Positions 54,101-64,000 of a DNA stretch of 64,000 nt are shown here, in pieces. This stretch comes from Serilophus lunatus. Its lineage: Eukaryota; Chordata; Aves; Passeriformes; Eurylaimidae. The translations under genes were made by a program, and so were the position numbers. Under the pieces are notes generated by a model. It was not told the DNA's origin. It ran no database searches and saw only the letters and a program-made list of their open reading frames with translations. Positions within the stretch are counted from its first letter, which is position 1; every line of letters begins with the position of its first letter. The DNA lies in assembly GCA_013399895.1 (NCBI GenBank), contig VXBA01001826.1, positions 75,261-139,260 on the forward strand, read 5' to 3'.

Positions 54101-57100
54101 CCTTCTGCATGCCCTGGGCAGGCTTGGAGCAAGGTTTTGGAAGAGCTTCCTGCAGTGACCTTCTGTTCTAGATGTGGGGCTCATTCCCACAAGGGCAGGG
54201 TTATCCCATGACTATATTTCTTGAAATATAACCCCTGTGTTCCTGGGGTGAGGACAATAACATTGCCAAGGGTCTGGTGCTCTCAGCCATATGCTGAAGG
54301 CACACTCAGGGAGTCAGACACCTCCTGAGAGCACAAGGCTAAGTCTTTTGTGGCCTTGCAGCACCTGCCCAGCAAGTCCAGCCATATGCCTTAACACAGG
54401 GGCATAGCTTATTTCTCGTGTCAGTGGTATCTCTCCAACACACAATCCCAACCATCGTGGTATCTGTCTAATGTCCATTTTGGACCTTCCTTTTGGAAAG
54501 CAGTAGAAAATCTGCTGCACTAGCAGATCAGATTCCAAATCTTGGATGCCACCTTCAGCTTTAAAGGAGCCTGGCCCTACATCTGAACCCATCTTCAAGT
54601 AGACAGGAACCCTAATGCTGAGAGGTACCATCTTATTTGTCATTGACACTGCTACTCATTTGTACTTCACAGAATCACAGAATTACTATGTTGGAAGAGA
54701 CCTCCAGTAAATACTGGCTCTTGTCCTTCCAGGAGTGAAGTCTGGTAGCAAGAAAAGTGATCAGGGAAGAAGCCACATTGTTGTCAGGGAGCAGCAAGAT
54801 CGGGATTGGAGTGGAAAATAGGCAAGGAATGATGGTAGTACAGAGGGTACCTGCACTGCTGGGTTGTTACTCTGTAGGCACCACACACAGCAGGTAGAGG
54901 TGAATACATACAACAGGGTATATCCAGAGTCCCAGGGAATGATGAGCCATGTCCAAGGTTCATTCAGGGAGACCAGTTTGGATTACAAGTGGTAAAAAGG
55001 AGGATTGGAGTCACACTTTTTTCTCATGACCAAGGTCCATCCAGAAGCAAGAGCAAAAGGCATGCCCCTAGCTCAGCTCAAACAAGGGTAGAGCCCAATG
55101 TCCATGAGCAGGGATGTGAGGGGATCCCAAATGAGGCTGGTCAGGACAATGGAATGCATTGAAGTGCACCTGAAGGTACTTCAGGACACCTGGCAAGCGT
55201 GGGTGCAATACTGAGGTAGTGAGGAGAGGCAGGCCCAGATGTTTAGAGGTGTCATATGTTGAAGGACCCTCTGACAGGTGTCAGTAACACAGAAGAAAAA
55301 CAGAGTTCCCAGCATCCCTCCACCTTGTTCTCAGGGCTGTGACCTGGTGTTAGAAGGTGGTTTTGGAGCTCTCCTGTTGGCAGGGAGAGAGGCCAGCCTC
55401 TCCTCTTGGCATCAATGCCTAGCATCCCCTACAAGAGAGTGCCCCAGCAGTGATTCTGGCAGGAACCTGGACCAATAATCCCTGAATTCAAGGGAGTGCA
55501 GTGGGATGAATGCCCTGCAGCAGACACCGGGGTTTGGCCCATGAGTGCTACACAAGAGAGGAGGGAGTTCTTTGGGGAACACGGAGTTACTCGATTTGGA
55601 TGAGAGTTACAATTTATCTTTTTGGAGTGAGTTCGGAGCTGATGTAATCACTCAGTGTGCTTGTACATTTGGGATCGGGATGAGATGCTGTTTATCATGA
55701 GCTGACAAGTCAAGGAAGGATGCAAGAAAATGATCTGGGACTTCCCACACAGGCCGTGCTGGAGCTGCGAATCAGGACAGACGTGACTGGAAGCTGTAAG
55801 GATTAATGGCCCCTCTGCTGCTGTACGAGGCGCAAATGAATGAAATTCTGTTCCCCTTACAAAGGAATGCCATTAATTCAAGGGGAGATTGTCCAGATTT
55901 TTCTCCAGTGTGATGAAAGCACAATTTGGCCCTTGATCTTGCACAAGAAACGCCTGTCTAGCAAGTTTTCAGGCACTTCTTTCCATTTCTCTTTTGACTT
56001 GGTGGCATTTTCTTCTGTAGAAAACTTTTTTCCAATACATGTGGAAAGGAATAGAGACAGATAGGCAGACAGGAGAGGAAAGGCACTAGCAGTCAGGAGG
56101 GAAAGAAGAACGACTGAGCAGAGTGGAGCTGTGCCTGGGACAGAGGGAGCTGCTCCTTCAGGCAGTGAGGTTTGATTCTGGGGTCTGAGGGGTGAACAGC
56201 CTGGTGGGTGGGAGGTCTCCGGAACCTTTGTCACCTCTTTAACTGGAATTCGTAAGTAAATATGGAATTGACTGAAACTGCTCCTGCTTGCTCTTTGGTG
56301 CTCAGTGGAATTTGGGATGGGAGGAGGCTTGGNTTACTCACATTCCTCTTCATGTGCTGGTTTCGGGATGCTGGTGCAAAGCAGGGGACAGTGGTGGGGT
56401 GGTGTGTGTGGCCAGGATGGGTGATGGGCTCCCTTGGCTTCTGGTGGCTTCATGCCCCATAGCTGGTCTGGGACAGAGGAGGTGATGCCACTCAGGTGGT
56501 GGAAGAGGGATTTGTAGTGCAGAGGATCAGGCAGAGGAGCTGGGAGGGCTGGAGCTGGCAATGGAAGATGGACAGGAATGAGACCCTCTGTACATGAGGC
56601 TGTGCCGTCCCCCAGCAAGGCACCAGGTCCCTGGGGAGCACTTGCTGAAATCCTATGGGCACACTAATGCAAGAGTTCCTCTGTCCCATGCATGTCCCAA
56701 GCTGATGAACATCCAGGAAAGACAACATGGCCCATGGCCATGTGCCAGCCCAGCCCCTCTCCTCTGGGCTGTCATTCCACCAAGCTTCCAGACACGGGGT
56801 GCTCTGGGACCCCGCCAGAATGCAGTTCAAGAACTACTTCTGCTCCAGCTCTCTATCCTGTGGCTTTGCTATCCATCACAACAGGGAGCTTCACCTAATT
56901 CCCTACATGAAGCCAGCTTTTCTTATGGAGCAGCTGAGATGAAGCTGCTTTGCTGTGTGTCACCCAGAACAGTGGCGGGCTGAGCTCTCCAAACTCCAAG
57001 CTCCTCTGCCTGTCATGGAGCATCACGTTTGCCACCCACATCCTACTTGGAGCTTCTCCCCACTGGCAGGATGCAGTGGTATGATGTGCTACAAGCAGAA

Positions 57101-58554
57101 GCAGCAGATGTTTGTTAAAAAAAAAAAGAGGCAATAATCCAGAATTTTGCTGATATAAACACAATACCAGCACTGGATACAACTGAAGGAAGACAAAAAC
57201 ATCCCAAAGACATAAAACATCAGGCTCTTTGGAGGACCTCCAGGCTACATGCACTGAACTCTGTCAGCTTCGGAGAAATGAGTGCTTAACCCCTTTTCGA
57301 TCTCTTTGGCAGACCAGCCTTTAAAGATTTATAGTGGACTCTGCTTGAATGAGAAATCTCCCCTGACATGTCCTGCTCCTTTAATTCTGGATGAGAAAAC
57401 AAACAGCCTTCCTGCAGACACCCGTCTGACCGTCCCATTCCCCTTCCCGTGAGGCTCGTGACCCCTTCCTTGCTGTCAGTCCCCTCTGTCTCCGCAGCCC
57501 CACTGACACCGCGGGGCCATCTCTGCCAAACACTCTGTGCTCAGGTACCCACTGCTCCCCACGCTGGCAGTCAGTGCATCCCTGGGATGCTCCTCTGGGA
57601 GGCGGGTGCCCTGCTCTGCCTGCACTGGGGCAGGGCAGGCAACAGCACCAAGCAGTGCTGCGGATTCCTCTCTGCTGGCGCTGCTCATTCTCAATCAAGC
57701 CCTAATTACGGCGTTGCTGCAGGGACCAGCCCGGCGCGGCTGGATCCCGGGGTCAGACCAGGCTCCAAGGGCCAGCCGTGCTCCAGAGACAGCGCTGATG
57801 TATTTTGACAGGACTTAGGGACACCTGCTACTTTCGGAGATTTTTCTCTTTTGCTAGAGAGCTTTCGAACGAGTGTGTGTGTGTTGACAGGGGCAGATAT
57901 CACTGGAGGGTGTTGAGGAGGGAGCAGGAGGGAAATCTTTGGAGAACGTGTCAGAAAGGATTTTTCTCGGCCGCTCACCCTACAATGAGTGATGGGCACC
58001 GAGGAATCAGCATCCCTTGGACCCAGATCACGTGGGCCAGCTTTGTTATGAGGCCTGGCCATGGTCTTTGTAATGTCCCTTTAAAGCCAATTAGTCGCAT
58101 TAATTTATGGAGACCACACACATGCCCAACCCTTGTATTTGTGCTGGATGGCTTCCATCTTGGAAAGTTTCTTGGCTTTCTGTCCATCCCCCGGGACATT
58201 TGCAGGACTCCACCTTTCCCTGCCCAGCCCCATGGTCACAGGGGAGCTGAGAGGATTCATGGCCAAAGCAATGAGAGGGAAACTGAGCCCCCAGTCTTTC
58301 CCATCCATTGGAAATTCTCAGGCTGAGCAAATCACGTGCTCCAGGCATGGGAGGGGGCTGTGCCAATTCATGAAATAAAGAGTGTGTTCTGCTTTGTGGG
58401 TGCAGTACAGAGAAGGACAAAATTCTTTCATGCCAGTGCCAGGCCTCAAAGACTGCAGCCGAGAGGCTGCACCCCAATAGTGGTCTTGAGGAATTTGCTC
58501 CAAACAGACACTGGAAAACAAAACCTGCTCTGCATATTCATTTCCACAGTTCCA
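51188..58554. other. gene-free flank, part 3
   Basis: No recognisable exon. It contains one short CR1 end (54668-54710), an ambiguous base at 56333, and AT-rich segments near 55.6-56.0 kb and 58.06-58.11 kb that might be conserved non-coding DNA. Open frames at 51156-51632 (-) and 57805-58326 (+) have no family features. Confidence 0.55.
54668..54712 (-). mobile_element. short CR1 3' end
   Basis: The inverted CR1 terminus only: cacagaatcacagaattact, then ttggaagagacctccag. It is about 45 bp, a heavily truncated insertion. Confidence 0.75.
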
Positions 58555-58742
58555 TTAGAATCACAGAGTGGTTTGGGTTGGAAGAAACAATTAAAGACCG
58601 TCTAGTCCAGCCTCACTGCCATGGACAGGGAGACCTTCAACTAGATCAGGTTCCTGACCCTGAGTCAGGATGAGGCATCCACAGCCTCTCTGAACAGCCT
58701 GTGCCAGTGTTTCACCATCCGCATTGTAAAAAATTGCTTCCT
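58555..58742 (-). mobile_element. CR1 LINE 3' fragment (minus orientation)
   Basis: It begins gaatcacagagtggtttggg ttggaag and continues with tctagtccagcctcactgcc, acctt caactagatcaggt and ctctgaacagcctgtgccag, the reverse complement of a CR1 3' region. The 5' side fades out after cttccttgaaaacc. Confidence 0.9.
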
Positions 58743-61700
58743 TGAAAACCACCCTTCATCATCTCCCCACCTTCTGTCCCAGTTTCTCTTGTATACTCAC
58801 CTAAGTGAGGAAGGCAGCAAACAGGGAGGGCAGGTTTGAGCTTCACCTGCCTGGGCAGGAGCTGGGCATGGGAGAACATCTGCCTGCTTAGGCATGGGCA
58901 GGCCCTCAGTGGGAGTGACTTGGAGCCCAGTGAGGGACAAAAGGTATTTTTCAGCCTGGGAAGCCCCATCCCATCCCATATGGTATTACAGTGCAGCTCG
59001 CCCTGTGAAGTGTCTGGTGGAGTGATGTGGAGCCATGTTGGCCAGATCTCCCTTTGAGTTTCCAGACACATCATGCATGTATATACAGATATATTTATAT
59101 CTGTGGCTGCTGTTCTGCAGCCGGTGGGAAATGAAGGCTGTTCTCAGCCTTGTTCCCTTTCTGCACGTTACCCGCACTCCCCCTTGCTGACATCCACTGG
59201 ACCCATTTTTAGCATGTATCGGAGGAGAAGCCAGGAGTTTAATAGGCAATGAAGATGCTTGATGTCTTCTCAAACTGCTCCTCCTCCTCTCCAGAAGTTT
59301 TTTCCTGGGTTGGAGTGGTAGGATCGTGTGAGGAAGGCTGGAACAAGCATTACTGCACATCTCCACTGGTGTCAGAGTCTCTCTGTCTGACTGCTTTCAT
59401 GTGCAAAAGGCAAAACAGAAATACACCTGACCTTTCACTACCTCAAAACAGTTGCATTATCTCTGCTTTACCTCCTTCGTCTCTTTCCTCCAAAGCCAGG
59501 ACACTTACGCCAAGTCCGGTTCTCAGCACATCTGCTCTTTCAAAGAGTTGGGAGGTCCCAAGACCACTCAGTCCCAGAGTCAGGACTCTGACATCTGGCT
59601 TGGCCTTGTCTATGAGTCACTTGGGGAGCTTGGGAAAGTCACGTAACTCTTCCTTGCTGGTGCAGCTGATGGTTGGGCTGGTGTGAGCTCCAGCCCAGTG
59701 GGCCCCAGTTGGCTGCTCCTCTCCAGGGCTTCATCTCTGAGCACATTCTGAATGCCTCAAGCTCTTTCCACGGAAAGAGCTTCACAAATGCCCGATGGTC
59801 TGATGTCCCATGGTGGGAATATAGGTGACCTGTGCCAGCAGTCCCCTGCCAGCCCATCTGGAGAAGAGGAAGGTGCAGAGATGATCTATGTAGTCTGCAA
59901 TAGCTGTCAAGTCTTCAATGGGCACTTTCATGTAACGCCATTCTGTGGGATTTACCTGCTGCTCCCTCTTCCCTGCAGTCCATTCCAACTCACTATCTTA
60001 CAGAGATTTCAACTATTTTATTTCATTTGCTTCTCAACTCCAAAGCCTGCTCAGAGCCTCCCTGGAGCAACACCGCCAGTCCCGGGTTTACGCCAAGGTG
60101 AACTGAACAGAGGCTGGCCCTGTGTGTGTTAATTGTTGGCAGACTCATTATTGCCTTTCCCCAGTGCTTATTGTTTCCCTGGAGGGGCTGGGAGCCACAA
60201 CCACGGGTCCCAGGCAGAAGTGTGCTCAAGGAATGGGAGCTGGCAGCTCCTGGCCAGGAGCTGTTGCAGGAGATTTTGTTCCACTGCCTCTGCTGGGCCT
60301 TTGTTTTTCCATCTCCATCCAATGAAATAAACACTTTCACATGTTGCAAAGTCCTGTGGAGAGAGCTTGGGAGTTTTGCTTTTCCTTGTGGAGCAGCTAT
60401 CCCCACTGGCCTCCCCACCAGCCTGGCCTTTTCAGTGCTGCCTCCAACCTCTTTAGCTGACCAGGACCTTGGTGCTCCATTCACAGGGATTCCAGTGACA
60501 CTCTTCCCTGCAGGATTTCCATGCAGGTACAAAACCCAGTGGCTGTGGGACAAGGTACAGGACCATCCCTGCCATGTGTGGCTGGGAGCAGAGGTGAGCT
60601 GGATACCTTGCTGAAGTGTTGGTCAGGACAAGAAGATAATGCAGCAGAAGCAGAGCATAGTTGCAGAGGCACCCCCAAGACTCCCTACTCCTTTCTCTAT
60701 GGGATCCCAACCATCCATTAACGGCTGCTTGTCTGAGTTCGAGCCTTTGTGCTCCCGGGATTCATCCAGAACATTCCCAAAGACCCCCTTCTCCATTTTC
60801 CTGTGAACTCAGGGGCTGTGGGGGAAAGGATGGGGTAGAGCAAAGGGGAGGGAGCTTATTTAGGCCCCATTATTTCTGCTCACAGACGTGGCAGTCCCTG
60901 GCTGCTGCAGCTCCAGTCCTGGCAGGCACAGCCCAGACTGCTTTTATGTTTCCTGCCTCCATTCCCAGGCAGATCAGGACAGTCCAGCACGGAGGCACTG
61001 GGACTCCTGCTGAGCTGGCTGAGCTGGGGGGATCTGACCCCTGGGAGAAATGTGAGCCCCTCTGAGCATCACAGACTATGGGCAGAGGAAGGGCAAGTCA
61101 GCTCCAGGAAGAGGAAAACCTGAGGTGCACTCCTCATGTCCTCTCTGCTGGCTTGGGTAAGGATATGCCCACCAGCCAGGGTGATGCCAGGTCTTGCAAT
61201 AACCTCTTCCATGCAGAAAGCCCAGGAGGAAGTCTGCAGCTTACAGTTTAGCCCTGATGCCATGGGAAAGGTTCTGGCCCTCCTGCCTTCCCCATGTCTA
61301 CCTGGGGAAGGCGGAGGTCCCTGGGGAAAGGCTGTGGAGCCCAGCAGGAATGCAGGAGTTATGACTGGTCTGCGTGAGGCACTGCGTCCATGGAAGCACC
61401 CTATGGTTCCCCAATGGAATTAGCCATCCTCTGGGGCAGACTTCAGGGATTTGGCTCTCCTGGGACATCCAAAATAGTGTCACCATCTGCAGTGTGTCAC
61501 AAACCAGGCACCCTTCTCTGCCCTCCACTGCTGTCAGCAGAGTTGTCAAGGTCTGAGCCACGCCATGGAGAGAGGGTCAAATTCTACTCAAAGTTGGGTC
61601 TCTTGTGGCCTGGCTCTTCCTGGGTCCTTTGCTGCATCACAGGAAGAACAGTTGCACTTGTATTTTGGGGAGATTGCTGCAGAATCCAGAGTTTCCAAAA

Positions 61701-63114
61701 ATGGGACCTGGGTGACGCCTGAGGCAGGAAGAAAGCAGACGCTCAGCAACAAAAATTCTGGGCTGAGAAACTGTAGATCTGGTGGCAAAGGGAGTCAGTA
61801 GTCCAATGTTCCCAGTCAAAGGCAGACTGGTATTTTTTGAGTGCTTGGCCTTGAGCCCAGTTTCTTGGAAAGCCATGGTTTTTGCAGCATCCCCATCAGG
61901 CAGCCTGGAACCAGGCTGGGGCCCAGGTGGAAACCTGCTGGCTCCTTTCCTTCCCTCCACATCCCTGAATCTGGCAAGTGCCTCCAGCAAGATACAAAGA
62001 ACAGACATTTTGTGGCAGAGACGCTCACGTCCCCACTGTGTTTGCAGCCTCGCAGCCTTGCAGCCTCCTCTGTGTTTTGGTTTCCCTTCTCTGATGCCAT
62101 GAATAAAAGGCAGGACAAAAATAAATAATAATAACAACAATAAAAGATCCCCACACAAACACGTAACAAATCAAAATGACCCCATCTGTGAATGAAGGGA
62201 AAGAAAAGGCGGTTCCATCCCTGGAAGTCTCAAGGGCTTCCAAAAATAGGCTGCAGCCCCAGCCAAAGTGAATGCAGCCAGGGGTTGCTCGATCAGCGCC
62301 AGCACTGGGAGGGAGCCATGGTTTCCCAGTCTCTCCTGCCCTGCTCCAGTGCCCGTGGACAGCTGGATCACGTCCCCTGTCAGGGACAGAGCAGCCAAGG
62401 GCCCTGTGGGGAATGGCAGCACAGCTGGGGCAGCATGACATACCTCCAAAACTTGGGGTGACATTTTATTTTTGGTATTTACAGCTGAGCAACTCATGAA
62501 CACCTGGGCCAAAAAACGTCTCCTTCCTACATATGTGCCAAAGGTGGGCATGGATGGTACTGAGGCTGGGAGAATGGAAGAGTCCCATGAATGCCTGCTC
62601 CAAATTTCAGGACCTAGGTGCTTTCTAACCCTCACGATGGCTGTTACACAGACCTAGAGGATTTTCCCATTTTTCCAGGAGTTTGGTACATGCAATTGGA
62701 CATTTTCCACCTCTGAACACCCTGGCAGCAGCAGCCCCTCTCCCTAGTGTGCTTTCCTCCAGAATTTGGTCTTTTCCCAAGCCTTGCTGAAGGAATGCTT
62801 CTCATGCTGGCCACTACCTCCCACATCTGGGAACCATGAGTGGAGCACTGGGGCTGGAGATGGAAATTTGGGCTTGGCCCCGTTGGCTCACCTGCCTCAG
62901 TCCTGCACCCAGCCCGGGGACTGCACTAAACCCCCAGCAGACTCGGGTACCCTTCCCCTTGTTGAAGGCACCCCAGGGCAGCATCTGCCAGGCAGGAAAG
63001 GGAGAGGTGTCGCTGGAGCTCCTGCTGAGCCGGCGGCTGTGTGTGCACGGGCGGCACAGCCTGTGCTCTCCTCTGGCCACAGTCACATCCCTCCCTTCAC
63101 CCGGCGTGCCGCAG
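58743..63114. other. gene-free flank, part 4
   Basis: No exon recognised. Positions 62123-62145 hold a short AAT/AAC-rich simple repeat. The 173-codon frame 61637-62158 (-) gets its hydrophobic start from that repeat and is not believable as a gene. Confidence 0.5.
59590..59650 (+). mobile_element. possible MIR-type SINE tail
   Basis: The string tgagtcacttggggagcttg ggaaagtcacgtaactct resembles the 3' core of MIR elements (gtgaccttgggcaagtcact taac). Only about 50 bp is alike, so this is a weak call. Confidence 0.3.
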
Positions 63115-63239
63115 TTCAGCGCGTGTACACGAGCTCATACGTCCTCCAAGAGCCCCAGCCAGTGGCCAACAGAGTCCAGATGCTGGATGAGCTGTGCACA
63201 GCTGCTGGCCAGCAGCAGCAGAGGGGAAAATATAAATAA
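63115..63239 (+). CDS. candidate terminal coding exon of an unknown gene
   Basis: A plausible acceptor, ccggcgtgccgcag|TT, precedes a phase-1 open frame. It reads QRVYTSSYVLQEPQPVANRV, continues QMLDELCTAAGQQQQRGKYK, and stops at TAA 63237-63239. The stop overlaps an AATAAA (63235-63240). Several CpG dinucleotides survive in codon context (CGC, ACG AGC, TAC GTC), which may hint at constraint. I do not recognise the protein and found no partner exon upstream, so it may be chance. Head-to-tail orientation away from RPN2 would fit a + strand gene ending here. Confidence 0.25.
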
Positions 63240-63240
63240 A

Positions 63241-64000
63241 GACTTGAAACCCTTCCTCCTTCTCCTTGTCCTTCCCCCCTTTCCCTTTCCAACCCAGGAC
63301 AGAAAGGAAAAGCAGCGCCCAAGCCCACCTCCCCTGCCAGCACAGTCCCTCTCTCCCAGCTCTCCATTCAGCAGCGCTGCCGCCTGACCCCAGCGCAGCG
63401 GGACATTCCCGTGTTCCCTCCATCCCCCTTGATCCATCCTGCTAACTCCCAAGGCTAGGCCATGCCTGTAGGATCACCGTGGGCAGAGCCACCTGCCTGG
63501 CTCGGTGAGGGGAACAAGCAGACTCTGTGGCATTACTGGAAAGAGGTCTCTCTGAAGAATCTGAGGGGAGCATAGTGAGCTGGACTGTGAGGGGCCTGCT
63601 TGAGAAATGAGAGCATGAAGCAGGAATGTCAGGTATTTCCTTCTGCTGCCCAGTGCTAGAGCAGCCCCAGGTAACTGAAAAGGGTGAAGGAGGGGACCAG
63701 TGCTGCTTCCCTGCATCCTTTGGCTGCTGGAGAGCAAAGCTACGAGGATGGAAGGGAGACCGTGGATGGAAGGGAGACTTTCCCTGGCAAGATAGAGATC
63801 TGATGCTGTCAACTCAAACAGGAAAGGAAACGGAGAAAAAACTTTTAAGAATTGCAGGAGGTTTTATTGGAAGATTAGATTGATTGAAACATATCTGCAG
63901 TGTGGGAGGATCTGCCTCAGAGGGGGCCATGCTCTGTTTAAAATGAAAGCATTTCCTGGGCCATCAGCCCAGCGTGCCTGCGGGAGCGGGATGGGGAGCG
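63241..64000. other. right end of window, no gene seen
   Basis: A CT-rich stretch follows 63241 (cttcctccttctccttgtcc). A near-tandem ggatggaagggaga pair lies near 63747-63778. I see nothing else recognisable. Confidence 0.5.

Noticed and set aside
54713..55300. Possible LTR or endogenous retroviral segment
   Set aside because: The text looks unlike the flanks, but no terminal repeats, primer-binding site, target duplication or retroviral coding remnant was found.
61637..62158. 173-codon - strand frame with a Leu-rich start resembling a signal peptide
   Set aside because: The hydrophobic start comes from an AAT/AAC simple repeat read in antisense, and the rest has no family features.
1..64000. 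CRISPR arrays, bacterial-type defence systems, prophage or plasmid features
   Set aside because: The window is vertebrate DNA with introns and CR1 elements. No regularly spaced direct repeats or prokaryotic operons were seen.

Overview
The window is vertebrate nuclear DNA, almost certainly from a bird. The evidence is many degraded CR1 LINEs with the typical CR1 3' end, short introns, and the linked pair GHRH and RPN2, whose encoded residues and exon phases I could follow exon by exon. The species cannot be named from the sequence alone. No bacterial-type operons, CRISPR arrays or phage genes are present, and most long open frames are chance frames in intron, intergenic or repeat DNA.

Layout. 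Positions 1-595 hold a poly-C edge and a CR1 element whose C-terminal reverse-transcriptase-ORF frame is still open. Positions 596-5150 are a gene-free 5' flank. GHRH (growth-hormone-releasing hormone) runs on the + strand from a TATA box at 5160 and a non-coding first exon (5190-5377) through five coding exons (8568-12522) to poly(A) signals at 12864, 13415 and 13431. A spacer of about 2.2 kb follows. RPN2 (ribophorin II, an oligosaccharyltransferase subunit) runs on the - strand from a CpG-rich promoter near 35.0-35.1 kb down to a stop at 16021 and poly(A) signals at 15957 and 15678. Sixteen of its expected 17 exons are resolved. The first, with the start codon, probably lies in a 40-base assembly gap at 34978-35017. 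The two genes are convergent, the arrangement I recall for mammals.

From 35.1 to 64 kb I recognise no gene. This flank holds CR1 fragments, a tandem repeat beside the RPN2 promoter, an A/C-rich strand-biased tract, a tRNA-promoter-like SINE remnant, some AT-rich segments that resemble conserved non-coding elements, and one possible terminal coding exon at 63115-63239 of unknown identity.

The two genes have unrelated jobs. GHRH is a secreted hypothalamic prohormone. RPN2 is a housekeeping ER membrane protein. The most interesting points are a VIP-like second peptide module in the GHRH precursor, a GKR amidation signal that would give a 27-residue amidated GHRH, an RPN2 splice acceptor made of a T25C14 homopolymer, and an RPN2 final donor site that overlaps an in-frame stop codon.
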